A DNA stretch of 64,000 nucleotides from Pampus argenteus (GCA_036937835.1 CM072881.1:7822001-7886000), one strand, 5' to 3'; counted from the first letter of the stretch, positions 1 through 14,234 are shown. Made by a program: numbers and translations. The notes: generated by a model not told the origin, from the letters alone.

Positions 1-3000
1 TGAAGGTCACTCAGCTCTGCGGTGATGGCCCTGTGGTTCACTGCGGCAATCAGAAGGATAAATGAGGTGAACATTTACCAGAACAGCAGTATGTAGAACA
101 GCAGCAAGGAAATGTGTTGATGTCTGTGCACGAGTGAGAGCACATCGCATTCTAACAACCCGCCGTCTGCAGAACAATTTGAAAATGTCAAATATGCAAA
201 CTATTATCTTGAGTTAACAAAAAAAACAACAGCAATTTGGCATCAACACACTGTGTACTACAGCGTATAGAAATTAGCATTTGACGGGATGGAACGACTA
301 CATTCTGCTACAAAAATGTTTTTGAGAAAGGAAACCTTCCTCTGAGGTTCAAGAGCTGTGCTGCTGTAACAGCTTCGTACCCTTGGCTGCCAGAGGGACT
401 GTTGTAAGATCTCTGGAAAAGTTGAGCAGCTCGGGGAAATGTTGGCACAGAGACTTGGCCAGAATGTGGAGAAAGGTGGATTTGCCATCTACTGTTTTGG
501 TTGTGCTTAGCTGGAAGAAAGAATGGATAGAATGAGACTAAAAATGATCATCCAGAGACTAAAAACACGAGAACATGATTAAATGCAGAGACGTGCGTGC
601 TGTACCTCAGTTAGGAAGTTGATCTTAAAACTGGTCGTCCTGTGGCTCTTGGGCTGGCCGTTGTTCAGATAATTTCCCATTGCAAGAACAAACTGTGGAC
701 AAAAAATATCTTAATAACCACTGCAAACGTGTAGAATGATGACTTTACGTTATTTTCACCTCCAGTGGGTTTTTTTACCTCAAGGATTTTGGCCAGTTTC
801 TTGCTAGTCTTCAACTCCACTGAAGCCTTGTAGATGTAGTCGTATGCGACTTTCATCTCCTCCGTCCTCTCCTGCAGGGTTGTCTTGAAGTGGAGGCTCC
901 GCAGACGGGTCTTATACTCAGGCACCATCAGCATCTGAAATGCACGAAAACCTAAATTTACACCATTCCATCAAGACTTGTGAGTCATTCTGAGTTTTTC
1001 TTTCCGTACCTGGAAAATGAACTGGTCTGGCTCGCTCAGTTTGACCGGGTCTTGCTCAAACAGCTCGTACTGTTTGACTTCGTCGTCGCTGGGAGCGTAG
1101 AGCAGCAGCTGCTTGATGTGCGCCGGCTCCAGGCGGTCAGTGGTCATGTTCATCAAGACCTGTCGCAGCTCGGTGGGGGAGAGCTTCAGATGGGCGATGA
1201 GGATGGCTGCATGGAGGAGGAGGAGGAGGAGGAGGAGGAGGGTGTACAGGTCGTGGATGAAGCATGATGAGAAAAACTTCATGCTACCATGAACTTAAGA
1301 AGCATGGCCGTCTTTTTAGCCAATGTTTGCAAGACGCGTCTCTCTTTGTCGAATATGTTAAGGGAGGATAAAGTTGTGCACGTTTTGGTGCTCTTTTGCA
1401 GGATAAATTCTCCGTATATGAAAAACAGACGTAAAAAATACCGTATTTACCTCAGTATTCTAGCTGTATCAGCTCCTTCTTCACCCCCACCTGCTGCAGG
1501 CTGAGCTGCTGCAGATGCCGCTCCGTCATCCCCCCTCCCTTTCTGTCTCTCTCACTGGTTTTGTGCATCGTACAGTTTTTCTCCATTGTTTAGATGCAGT
1601 ATTAGAAAACAAAAGGCTAGTTTTGAGATGACTATATATATATATATATATTTATTTTTTTTTTGCAAAACTCCAGATGCTCTGCAAGTGTTTTATTCTT
1701 GAACATTTTTCATACAATCAATAAAAATCCCATCTAAAAAAATACTCCCTCTTTTTCCACACAGTGTAAACCTGCAGTTTTCTCCTCCGCACACCCCTAC
1801 ATCACGGCTGCTTCACCTACTCCTTCCTACTCTTGCTTTTTTTAAACAAACACTGTGTGGCTCCAGACTGATTATATAGTCAAATGTTTTTCGCACAGTA
1901 AATGAGCTGACGCAGAAGAAACAACTGAAAACGCATGTTAAATGTTAAATGCAAACCATGTTTCTAATGTGATACGTGTTAAAAGAAGATACCAATAAAC
2001 AGATATCAATAAACAGGAATGTATGTTAAGTTGCATCGCATTTGCAGTCTTTTGTGTATCAAATCAAATCAATCAATGAGCCTTTTTATGTGTGTGACCT
2101 GCATCCACGTTCCTGTCATACTCACATGCGTTGTAGGCTTTCTTATGCGACAGAATCTCCACCACGTCTTTCTTTTTAAAGTTCTCTGGCAGGAAGGCTG
2201 GTTCTGGAGGAGAGACTGGTAATTTTAACAACAGTGTAAGGATGTGTTCTCCAGGCACCAGGGATCAATAACACACACACACATACACAGTGGCTACATG
2301 AGGCAGGTTGACGGGTTAATAACACAGCTCTGCCATTTGACTCTCCTGAGGCCAGAATGATGCATCTAGGACACCTTGAATAGAGTAAGGTGTGTGTTTT
2401 TTTTCTGGCAGAGCTGCGTTATTATTGAAGGAGAGGAGAGGAGAGGAGAGGAGAGGAGAGGAGAGGAGAGGAGAGGAGAGGAGAGGAGAGGAGAGGAGAG
2501 GAGAGGAGAGGAGAGGAGAGGAGAGGAGAGGAGAGGAGAGGAGAGGAGAGGAGAGGAGAGGAAGAGGGGGGGTTATGGTGCCTTATGGAGAATGGAATTG
2601 ATGAGCAGGTAAATGGAGCAGCTCCAAAGCAGGTTATGGAGAACAGCATAACTGTGAAGGTACAAACAACAGGTGATGTCAATAGATATGAACACATTTA
2701 CTCACATGTATTATTTCATAGTTATGAGTCATACACCATGCATGTAATAGGATTCATAAACAAATACTGTATGATGCTATGGATGATGTACACACACATA
2801 TAACATGCTACTAATGATAATGATAATGATGATACGGGATATTTAAAGGGTGATCAGATGTGTATAACTCACTGGATCTGCGTTGAGTACCGAAGTGCAG
2901 ATCAAGGTCCAAGTACTTCACCATGTCAGTGAGCTTGTCATAGTCTGAGTCCTCGCCGAGCTAAACATAGACAAGGACACACTCTGTACTCTCCAAAGGC

Positions 3001-6000
3001 ACAGTCAAGGTTTTGTAACCTAAAAGTAGATGTCTAAAAATAGTTTTTAAATGACAGTGTTCTACAAAAGTGCGAATATCAGACTTGATCAATGTCCGAA
3101 AGGGTTGTAATCAATCAGAATCTTTCAATCAGAATCGTAGACGAGGGTCTTCTGGTAAATATAAACAGATAAGATCCCTCATGTATTTCATTTACAAAAG
3201 GCAGGATTTTTTTGCTCCAGTGACTCATCAGAAACACAACAGAGCAGATGAGAAGATTTTTTTTCCCCAAGTATGGCAAGTGGGTGGAGTGAGAAAACTC
3301 ACAGCTAAGGTGCAAGACTCACAGGTGAGGTTACAATTTCACAAGAACAGATTTCACTTTCCTCGGTTCAGTTACCTCTGCTCAACAAACGAACACGAAT
3401 GCGGTTGCTATCAAATTATTCTCAAGTGTCATTTATTGTTCAATTAATTGTATTTTAAAGAGCGGACCACTCACCTGACCCCATATGGTGCCCTCAGAGT
3501 TCTCCACCTGCTCCCAGCGCAGCCTCTTCACGCTCATGTGGTTGGTGTCTGAAGCGTGATGGCCTGGCTTGGGCAGCGGTGGTGGGTCACAGGGTGGAGG
3601 CAGGGGTGGAGGTGGAGGCGGGGGCGCCTTTAAGAACAGTCAAAAAAATATATTTAATCGCGAGTAGAATATTGATCGTCCAGTCGGAGTGGTAGCCTGC
3701 ATGATGCTACTTCTCTTTTTTTTCTGTCTGTTGCTAGGCACTCATTGCTGTGGTGCTGCTGCACTGCACCTTCCTGTGTCAAATTTCTAAAGGATCCAGA
3801 TTATAAAAATCTAAAGATGAAAAAATGAAACCATACTCATCACATTTGTTAGATGAACCGATTAGCTATAGTCCTGTAAATACAGAAGTTACCTGCTGCG
3901 ACTGGTGGTCTGGTTGTGGGGTTTCATAGGTCTTAGTGTGGCTGGGGAGGGAGGAGTGAGAGGCCGGAGGCTGGGAGGAGGCTGCGGGGCCTTGGCTCTG
4001 ATCCTCGAGAGATGATGGGAGTGGGCCCTGGTAGCTGTGTTGGTGGTGGAGCTGGTGGTGCCTCTGGAGGGCAAGGTGGCTCGGCCTCAGCACCTGAGGG
4101 GACGGCTGGGTGGGCGGCGGGCACATAGTCTGGGGCTGACTGAGCTGCCTTGGGAGGTAGCTGGGGCGGGACGGCTGGGACGAGCGCAGAGTGGTGCATC
4201 CCAGGGTGGTGTGGCCATGTGACAGCCGGGAAGTGGCCTGGAAGTGCTGGTGAGTCTTCTCTGCCTCCTCTCTGGTGTGGAGCACCTTGTGTATAGGAGA
4301 GCGGCTGGACAGGAGGGTCCTCGGAGGGGGCGGGGGAGGAGGGATGATGGGGTGGTGCGGCTGGAAGGGCATCCGGCTGCGAGGGACGTGCTCCGGGGAA
4401 AAGCGGACGGGCGGCAGGGGGTCCGTGAACTGGACAGGAGGTGGTATCAAGGACTGGAAGGGCGGGGGAGGCGGGGGGCTTTGAGTGGGCGGTGGTGGGA
4501 TGTGTTCAGAGCCTGAGGAGTAGGTGGGAGAGGAGGCCTCGTCGCTGCTACTGTGATCCTCACTGCTGGCGCTGCTGAGGTGCCGAGGCATGAATCCCAG
4601 GTCCTGTTCCTCCTGGAAACTCATCTGGAGGAGAGTTACAATCACTTTTGAAATTTAAAAAAAGGATCCTAACTCCTCTTAGTTTTATACTGTATCTTAT
4701 TAATATGCAATAAATGTGATTCTGGTTATTTTTAGGCTCTGAGTATATCTAGAAACAGAAACATATTCTGCTGCTCCTCATCAGCTAAATGCTTCAACAG
4801 TTAAACTTTTATTTTATTAAATTATTTTATTTTTTAACTTACTTATAGAATAAAAGAAAATCTATGGGATTTTAAAACACATGCACTTAAATACGATCAG
4901 CTCCTTATCTGGTAATACTTTGTGACACACGTGTCTACCAGCTAGATGTGTATAGTATGATTGTACACTCTCATATCTGTTGATGTTCTGTACCCAAATG
5001 TGCTTAGGACGAAACTCTTTATCTTGTGATATGACGACGTGACAAACAAGAGTGTGTAACTGACAGCACACATAATGTTCTCAGATTATCCTGTGACAGG
5101 CATGACTGCAAGGTCTGAAGAATGACTGCTTGGCTGTGTTCAGGACTGATATGCATATATGTATATATAGTATATATATATATGCATATACTATGTGTTC
5201 AATACATCTCTGAGAGACAGATACTCTCTGTGAAAACATTTATTACTGATTGGCAACGAGGATGGGATCCCAAGACGTGAGCCAGCGGTTGAACAACAAG
5301 ACAAGAACCTACCGATAATCACTGACTAATTCAGTCAAACACTGTATCCCAAAAAGGCCTAAAACTGATTTAGAAAAGATCAGGTATATACGGGTCCTGT
5401 AGGTTTGGACTTTGAGTAAAAAGGTTTCTGTCAGATGGAAGTTTTGGACTGAGACGGGGAACGTTTGAGCCGAGTCATTCGTGTAGTGCTGAGTCAGTCG
5501 GTTTGCTGTTTGCTTTTGCGTGTGTGCTGGAAGTTGAAATGATACCCCACTCTCGGCGTGGAGCTGCGGGAACGACACACACACACACGCACGGCAGCAG
5601 CAGATGGCAGATATTTTTAATGATTGATGTGTGGTTTTCAACAGTATACGATCTATTATCAGTGATTGTGATTTTAATAATAGACCAAACACATTTTTTT
5701 TTAAAAATTTTGATTTGATCTTTACTTGACCAGGCAGTCTCACTGAGATTAAGATCTCTTTTTTTCAAGAGAGAAACCTGAGAACAAGAAACATTCATAA
5801 GACAGAAAAAATGACAATAAAGCTTTAAAAATCTCCAAGGAGAATGTAAGCTTTAAAGTTTTCATTTCTCTTTTGATTACTTCCAAAAGTCATTTCATGT
5901 TTTCCCAGAACAAAATATATTAACGACCATCTCCTTCCCAGATGCCTCAGCCTCCGTCATATGAGAAAATATATACTCAGACTGCAACACCAATGATGGA

Positions 6001-9000
6001 AACACCCTCTGCACCGCCAGCACCGCTAACACCATCTGGACCTCATGAGGCTCATGAGGGCAGCTCAACATTGGCTGAGCCCTCGAGCAAGATACACAGG
6101 ACTTGCTGACCACACGAGAAGCAAGACTGGCTGGAGCCAAATGAGACTCTCAGATTATCTTATGGGAAGCTCACCTGAAGTCGTGAAGGGTTACTTCCAG
6201 AAATCTAATCTGACATAAAGAGATATCGTGTTGACTGTGACACAGCAAGACTAGCAGCAGTTGAAAGACATGCTGAAAGGAGGTTCTGAGAGAACAAGAA
6301 GAAAAAGGCCACACACACACACACACACACACACAAGCCGCGGATCGTGGCAGAGGGAGAGGACAAGGCAACGGACGCAGTGAACAAGGCAGAGGTGGAG
6401 CCACTAAAAAGACTGGCTGTGACTGTTTCATCTGCGGAAAACGTTGGACGTTTTGCTTTGGGACTGGTGCTAGGAGCAGACTGAGGGGGACGGGCTGGGA
6501 CCCACATGACCAGGGTGACACAGACATTCCCATAAACACAGATACATATCAATTAGTGCAGTGATAATGTTAGTGATCGCATGAAGATTTAAGTTAGTAT
6601 TTATTTAAAATACTAATAGGGGGGGAATGTAATGGAAAATCATCTCCTTATCTGGTAATAAATGTGTACACTCTCATATCTGTTGATGTTCTGAACCCGA
6701 ATGTGTTTTGGATAAAACTCTTATTTTGTAGTATGATGATGTGCACAAACAAACAACATCATAATGTGATAAGATGGCTGTGAAACAGTGAAAACAAATT
6801 AAAAAAAAAAAGCTGAAACACTGAATTATGTTTAGAATATGCTAATCTCTCCATTTCTGAACACAAACACAACAACCACCCAGACAACATTTCCATGATG
6901 TTTGTTTGATGAACTAACGTCAGCAAGCACCTTTGATTTCTAATCAGGAATAGGCAGATATAATTAGACTCTACTGTAAAACCGAGTAGGTTAATCATGT
7001 TTTACTTACAGGCACACCTCTTCTTCTGAAACCATGACAACCACCTTGATATATCTGTTCATGTGACACAAGTGTTCATTGTAGCGCACATTAGAGCTGC
7101 TCTAATGTCAACATGCAACACTACAACAGCATTACTTCCATTAAATGTGAACTGGCTTATTATTTGTTAATAAGCAAACACACAGACAGTAAGATTATTT
7201 GCTAATGACATTATATGTTAACATTTTAGCAGCAGAAATGCAGAACCACAGTAAGTACGAGACATTAGTATAATTACCATGAACTAACTACACTACAATA
7301 TCTACTGGCCTCTACAGTCACTATGATAAATAATACTATTAATAATCACTTATACTCAACAATACTAACATCTGAGGCTCAAATTTTTGAAAAGGCATGT
7401 TAACACTTGCATATAGAAGCAAAGCAAGTACTGTATGTGTATGTAAAACTACAGCCGATCATGTGGTTATTTGGTGGGCCTTCCTCACCTCCTCATAGTC
7501 GTTCTCTCCAGGCACAAAGTCGTCCACCAGCGTGACCCGGTGGCCCAGTTGCTCGCTCAGGGCGTCCAGGAACTTGTCGGTGTCGCGGCTTCGAGGCGGA
7601 CGGGAGAATGTGAACAGCTTTTTGCGGCGGGTCAGTGTGTTGAGATCTCCATCCGAGTGCTGAGGCGAGGCGGGCGGGCTCTCCAAGCTGACGTAAGGGT
7701 TGGAGTCCACGCTGCTCTGGTGGTGGATCTCGTACACGGGAGTGGGGAGAGGCTCCTTCCATGTCAGGGACAAGCCAGATTTACGGTTACCTTAAAGAAA
7801 AAAAAAAAAAGAAAAAAAAGGAAGCTGAAGATGAAGAAGTACTCTGCTGTTGGTGTAGAACCGATGAAAACGTGTGTGACATTCTCAGATCTTTTGTTGG
7901 CTGGAGGATCATTTGGTTTGAGGGGTTACCATGGCAACACAAAGATAAAACTGCATGCTTAGATGCACATATGGATTGTAGAATTTGAATGAGTTTTAAC
8001 TCCAACACATTCAAAAAAAATCAGTGGTTCTCTTGCCATGCTCACATCAGGTTCTTGTTTACCTCCATGTGAACATGCAATTAGTCATGTGACATCCAGG
8101 CCCAAAATGATGCCGTTTTTGCAAAGTACTATATCTGACTTCAATAATTCCTTCTGCAAAGGCATTGGGTCTAGATGGCAAACGGCTCTGAACCATTGAT
8201 GAAAGCATGTGTCTGAAAGCATGTGTGTGTATGCAGCTGAGTGTTTGGGTGTGTTTGTCAGCCCCAGAGTACCTGTGAGAGGGGGCAGTGTGAGGGGGGA
8301 GAGAGAGCGCCTGTAGGCCTCAGTCTGTCCCGGGCCCTCGGGCTCTGCTGAGGAGTCACCGTGCAGAGGAGACACACTCTTCCCTGCGTACACGTTCTCC
8401 AGCTCCGTATACACACCTGTCATCTATGAATGGAGGCATGATCAGCTGGTTAGCACACAATTTCTGCGGTGCACTTTAAAGGTCTGCTGCTTCGTGGACC
8501 TTCAGAGTGACGTGAGAACAGAGAGCACAGATAACTAGCATTTATAATGCCAGTTGTTGAGTAGCTAGGGTGCTGAAAAGCTGCAGTTATACCTACATGA
8601 TTGAGGTTAGGGGACTCGGGGAAGGAGGTTCCATCTCCTGACTGCCTCTCCTCTGGGTTGCCAGATTCATCGACATGAATTCCTAAAGCACAATAAAGCA
8701 TGAACAGTGACACACGGACATAAGCTTCCTCCTTCCGTCCACCTCCAGCTAAGAGGGAGAGAGGATGAAGGAGAGCAGAACAGCATGGAGGAGCAAAAGG
8801 CAAAAGCTTGGCTCCTGGAACAGGAGTAAGCAATGGAGATGGAAAACAGGGGAACCCATGAATGAGATATTTGAATAACAAATATGTGCTTTTGAACCGA
8901 TAGCTTTGGGGTCTTATTGAATTCTCTCTTGGGTTCGTGGGATTTGGGTACCACTTGTTTGATGCTTAGAGATAGTGTAAATAAGATATTTAATGATGAA

Positions 9001-11959
9001 TACAATTAGCATGCATACATTTCTGTGATTGGTTGAAGAGTGGGATCAAAGTCTAGTTTAGAGTCGAGTGTCAATTCAAGAATCAAGACAAACTCTGCAA
9101 TATTTAGCCGTATGGTTGAAAGCTCTGTATCATACAGTCGATAAGAAGACCAGTAATTGGACCTTGAGTTGTTGTTATTTTCTAGATCAAGAATTAATTT
9201 TCATATCAACTTTTCAGCCCTTTAACAGGGACGAACAGATCCATCATGGCTGGCTACTGTGCAAACTCCATCCGGCTAATAACCACGTGATACGATTGAA
9301 GACGCTGGAAACATTCGGTAAGTAGACCTTGGGTTTGAAGTGTTTTGTCCAGCCTCTGTAGTTGTTGTAGCTTGCTATGTGCAGCGTACCCATTCCCAGG
9401 TGAGTCCCAATGATACAGTCGTCAGAGCTCCTCTCTCGGACGGGGCCGCGGTATGACGTCCCCGTCACGCGCATGGAGCTGCTCCGCCGGTGGTGCTCCG
9501 GACCTGCATCAGGCTCCAACACTGCTGTAAAACACACACACACACACACAAACACACGTTCAGCAAGAGATTGTGACTTACTTTTCCATCTGCTATTGAA
9601 TTAAATTCATCAAGAACAGAGGCTTCAAACTCTTGATGGTATACATGTACTGTATATGATATACAGAACACCTACACCAACAACAACAATCGTGCTTTAA
9701 ACAAACATCACATTGATTTTTATTTTTTTAAAATCAATAAAACATCTACCGTAAGCAATCATTTCTTATGTATGTATTCAGAGTTTTACCCCCAAATTGC
9801 AGATAATCCCCGCATTGTGTGTTTTGGCTCACCGTTGCTCTTGATACCCAGGAAGCGTGACAGCTTGCTCTGGCAGCGTTCCTGTTCGTCGTAGGTCAGG
9901 AGCTGGTAGATGAACTGCCAGATCAGTTGCTTGGCCGGAGTGTCTAACACAGGAAACACATCTACGATCAGGGTATCTACATTCCTGCAAAACACACACA
10001 CACACACAAAACCCCAGTAAACATACACGTTATCTTTATATAACCAAACCCATGTGGTTTTGGGTAACTGTAACTGTCATTCAGTGTGAGGATTTGGCTT
10101 AGATGTTTATTCTCTGCATCTGTAATGATAAATATGGCTGAGAATGTGGTCGAGGAGGAGAACAGATTATCAAAAGGTGGGAGGATGTCAATTTATGCCT
10201 TTAAGTACTGTATGCTGTAGTATAATTACTGTGCGCATTCAGAGTAGAATATGATTTTGGTTTTAATCCTGCTGCATCACATGTTTGCATCCGAAAAAGA
10301 AAAAAAAACACATGCAGCCTAATCCTGATACGTTCCTTATCTGCAATGGTAATTCTCCACCCATCTCTTAAATACTACTAGTGCCTAATGGGAGATATAA
10401 ACGTCTTAGCTTAGCTATGCGCATTTGCTTTCACATTGCTTATTTCTTCTTATTTCTCCACCTCTGTCTCCTGCCTGCATTGCTACACTCCCTCATATAC
10501 AGTGTACAGTAAAAACAACAACAACAAAAAAACAGTTTCCCAGGCAACTGATTTTCTTTCATTACTTGTCAATGTAAGATCGCTTGATTATATTTTTGTT
10601 ACCACAAAGATGGTTTGACAGATGCTGAAAAGCCTTGAAGGTTTCCACAGTGAGAAACTGTCAAGAGTATTTCAAAGATGATTACAATGATTAATAATAA
10701 AAAGTTATAAATCATGCTGTGACTGTTTGATGCCAGAAACATTGGGGGAGCGCTTTGTTCCTTCAGAATTTCTAACATTTGCTAAATATCTGGGACAAAG
10801 GATTAGATCCACTCGCAGCTCTCCTCCCTTCATCTCTTTTTTTATTGTTTTTATGTCTGTTGATTGACCCTCTTGTTCCCTCCATCCCACTCACCTGTGC
10901 TGAAAGAAGGTCTCCAGGGACTTGCAGACGGTGTACCTCTCCTGGATGGTCAGCAGGTGCTCCAGCTGCTGGCTGAATGTTCGCCCGTGGACTTTGATGC
11001 TTGGTGGAAGAATCTCAGCCACCCACTGGAGGGAACTGAGGGCTGGAGACCTGTAGAGCACCAGCATTATGATACTAGAAAAGTGGTTCTGATATTAATT
11101 TCTTATTCTCCGCAGACCATGAATTACTGAAAATGTCAACTCAAAATGTCAGGTTTCGTGTGGTTTACTCACCTGGAGCGCGGTAACGTGGTGGGAGCCA
11201 GGCTGGGAGATTCTTCAGGGTCCGTTTGGTCTGAAGAGTAGTCAGACGGACCTTCCTCTACAACCAGAGTGGGCATCGCCCCACTGCCCTGCAGCATGGA
11301 CACCACCTTCTCATGAGAACAGTTCCTACAGAGAGGAAACACGAGAGTGGATCTGAGAGGAACGTAACGAAATGTTGGAGAGAGAAAGTGTTTATAGACT
11401 TTAACTACAGACTAAAAAGCAGACGGATTGAAGGTAAATAAGCCGTATTTTATCTACTGCAAGACATCTATCAAAGTGAATCATGTAACTACAGTAACCT
11501 TTTTTTGACTTGTAGCATAAATCTAACAGTTGTGTTATTGGTTACAACTGTTAGATTTATGCTACAAGTCAAAAAAAAAAGGTTAGTTACACATATGTTT
11601 TTTTTCTGCTTTCCTGCTCACATGTATTTATTTCACATTAATCTGTGAAAGCAGAAAGTCAGACTGTGAAGTGTGAATCTGCACGGCAACACGGGGACGG
11701 GGAAGAGATGAGAGTCTTTGTCAATTCATCTTTTTCTTTACATGACATGTAAAAAGCCATGAAGCTGTACTATATGATTTTAACAAACTGATTAACCTCA
11801 GTTAAGTAAAGATGTTTTAATACACCTGAGATGAAGACGGTGTTTAATATTCCAATTCTTCTTTGTGTCTACTGGTTTTTTTAGATGCCATACGTAATAT
11901 ACTTTCTTTGTAAACACTACACTGAATGCCTACGCAGACAGTATCTTGTACTATTATTT

Positions 11960-11997
<38 letters not shown>

Positions 11998-13357
11998 GAA
12001 CAACTCCCACTGTTTTCCCGATCACCTCCTACTGCTGCGGCACCGTGTTATCAGGGAGAGGAGCAAAATTATACAGCGCCAATCAAATCAGTACATCAGG
12101 AAGCCATGGGAACAGTAAATCCTTTCCCATGGCTATCAGGGTGGCGGGGTTTCTTCTCACAGCATTAGACATATTGGCTGATATACTGGTTTATATGTTG
12201 TGTTTTCGATGAACGCGTACAGATACAATTTAATTGTTTTCCACGCTGGATTTCTTATCTCCACTCCCACACTTGAAATCTGAAATCTGGAGGCAGAAGG
12301 TCAAGAAGTTGTTAAACCCACAGAAGAACGACGACTTGTGCTCACGCGTGTCTTACTGAGAATTACATGGGAAGATCAACACAACATATGTTGTAAAGTA
12401 ATATTGTTTTGAGGTTTTTATCCCTGGCTGAGTTTTAGGTTTTCTCCTGGACAGGAAACAGAACATGTTTCAATGCAAAAACGGTACAATAATGATAAAA
12501 AGAAAATAGCTGGAATCTGTTTTTCATACTGAGTGAGAACACATATCAGCAGATGGCTTCTCTGGAGAGAAACAAGCCCTGATATCTCCAAATATACAGC
12601 CTAAGTTCGAGAACTTGTACAGCAGGCAAAGACAATATAATATTAATAGTAATGCTACCCATTAAAAACAGACCTCATGTCCAGTCCATTGAGGAAGAGG
12701 ATACGATCGCCTGGTTTCAGCCCACATTCCTCAGCAGGACTATCTAGAGAGGAAGAAGATAAAAAAAAAAGGCAGAAAATCTGAGATTGAAGAGAGATCC
12801 TGGCACAATCTCACCGGCTAACAGGGTGCATGGAACAGACGGGCATATCAGAGAAAGACAGTAGTTAATGTGATGCTGTTAATCTGTGTATAACACCCGA
12901 CAAAGCCCATCAGCAAACAAGATGATGTCCGTGCTAGATCTTATTACGTAAGGAAAACAGTGCTGTCAAAAACGATCCCCGGTGGAATCTGTTCTGGCTG
13001 CGCTGCATCCGTCCACCGTCGCCTCCTCACCCGTCAACTCTGCTGCTGCACGTCTCACACACTGAATGTCTTGTCATCTTCACTTTTCTTTCTTTTTTTA
13101 ACACAAAGTTTGGATACAACAAATTCATGTAATAATGCAGCATGTGCAGGTCCAGGCACATTCATGAGCCACGAGAAAGGCTTTACTGTATAGTTATCAG
13201 TAAATATGTCTGTTCAGATCACGATGAAAGGCATGCCATCCACCCCCATCTACATATCAACCTCCATAAGGCCCACTGAGTCAGTCTGCCCTGGCCGCTT
13301 CAGCACATGATGGTGGGAGATGACGTGGGCGGGAACAGTGCCGTCATCATCAAACAC

Positions 13358-13389
<32 letters not shown>

Positions 13390-14234
13390 GCACACCTTCC
13401 CTTCTCACCGAAGGAATCTGGCAAAATCCCTCAACAGTAACTTCATAGCCTGTTTTGTCTGCTGCTTTTTTTGCAGTAAGCCATTACAGTTAATTAGGTG
13501 TGTTTTTACTGCAGGAAACAAACCTCCCATTAATAATCAAAATTAAGTTTGATTATTAAATGGGCATATTTTATCCAAAGCAGTGGAAATAGGAAATTCA
13601 GGTAAACCATTTCTTTTTTAAATACTGCATTGTTGACCTGGGGGAGCGAATAAACAGGGTTTTGTAGCTATTCCACGTTTTGATGTTAATCTATAACGAA
13701 AAAACATATTTTAATCCACAAGAGGTGCTACCTGGTCTATAGTAAACTAAGATAATCGGATGGCAGTATAGGACATTCAAGATTTTTTCCTGACTTCAAT
13801 CAATCAGATTTGCAGTTTATAACACTGTGATGAAGTGTGTGAAATACATTATAATAAAAGCTATTGATTATGAAAGTATGATAAAACTGAGATGTTTATA
13901 CATTTCCTTTTTTATTTGTAAAACATTTCATTTTGGTTTTTTTTAAGTCATCATTTCTATAAAATAATAATGCATCATGACAATTTAATCAAAATCTCAG
14001 CACTGAACATATTAACACAAAAAAACAAACAACTGATATATATCCAAACTTTAGGAACATATCATGAAATTATTGCTTTTCTTCACTGACAAAAAAAAAA
14101 TGTCCTGAATGTAACTGCGTACCATTGACTGATGGCTATAAGTGTCTGGTACTGTACAGTACAGCCTGTTCTGGGTGTTTTTCCTATTAACATTTCATTG
14201 GTGAGTCAGACAAATCCACTCATAGTCATATACC

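Larger units (their letters stand above)
1..3627 (-). other. grid2ip: grid2ip exons 15-22: FH2 domain (incomplete)
   Basis: Exons are 3627-3475, 2960-2873, 2203-2126, 1206-1010, 934-779, 692-606, 510-381 and 40-1. The first starts with a short polyproline run and then MSVKRLRWEQVENSEGTIWG, the start of FH2. Later exons give KKKDVVEILSHKKAYN, ILIAHLKLSPTELRQVLMNM and the FH2 hallmark MGNYLNNGQPK, followed by VDGKSTFLHILAKSL. FH2 domains bind actin barbed ends. Exon 17 has two usable acceptors, giving a start at 2203 or 2215. Exon 22 is cut by the window edge after about 13 codons (VNHRAITAELSDLH), so the C-terminal FH2 helices and the stop are missing here. Confidence 0.93.

Noticed and set aside
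2376..2697. Open frames rich in RGEE or SSPLL repeats on both strands
   Set aside because: They are translations of the GAGAG microsatellite; no splice sites or homology.
7471..7962. 163-codon open frame on the plus strand
   Set aside because: Antisense shadow of grid2ip exon 13; the minus-strand frame has homology and proper splice sites.
9328..9524. Longer version of grid2ip exon 10 using the donor at AAG|GTCTAC
   Set aside because: It would end in phase 0, but exon 11 needs phase 1; the donor at 9389 (GTACGC) fits.
11496..11584. Hairpin considered as a tRNA or ordinary microRNA gene
   Set aside because: No cloverleaf or A/B boxes; a microRNA precursor normally has bulges and a conserved seed, which cannot be shown from the sequence alone.
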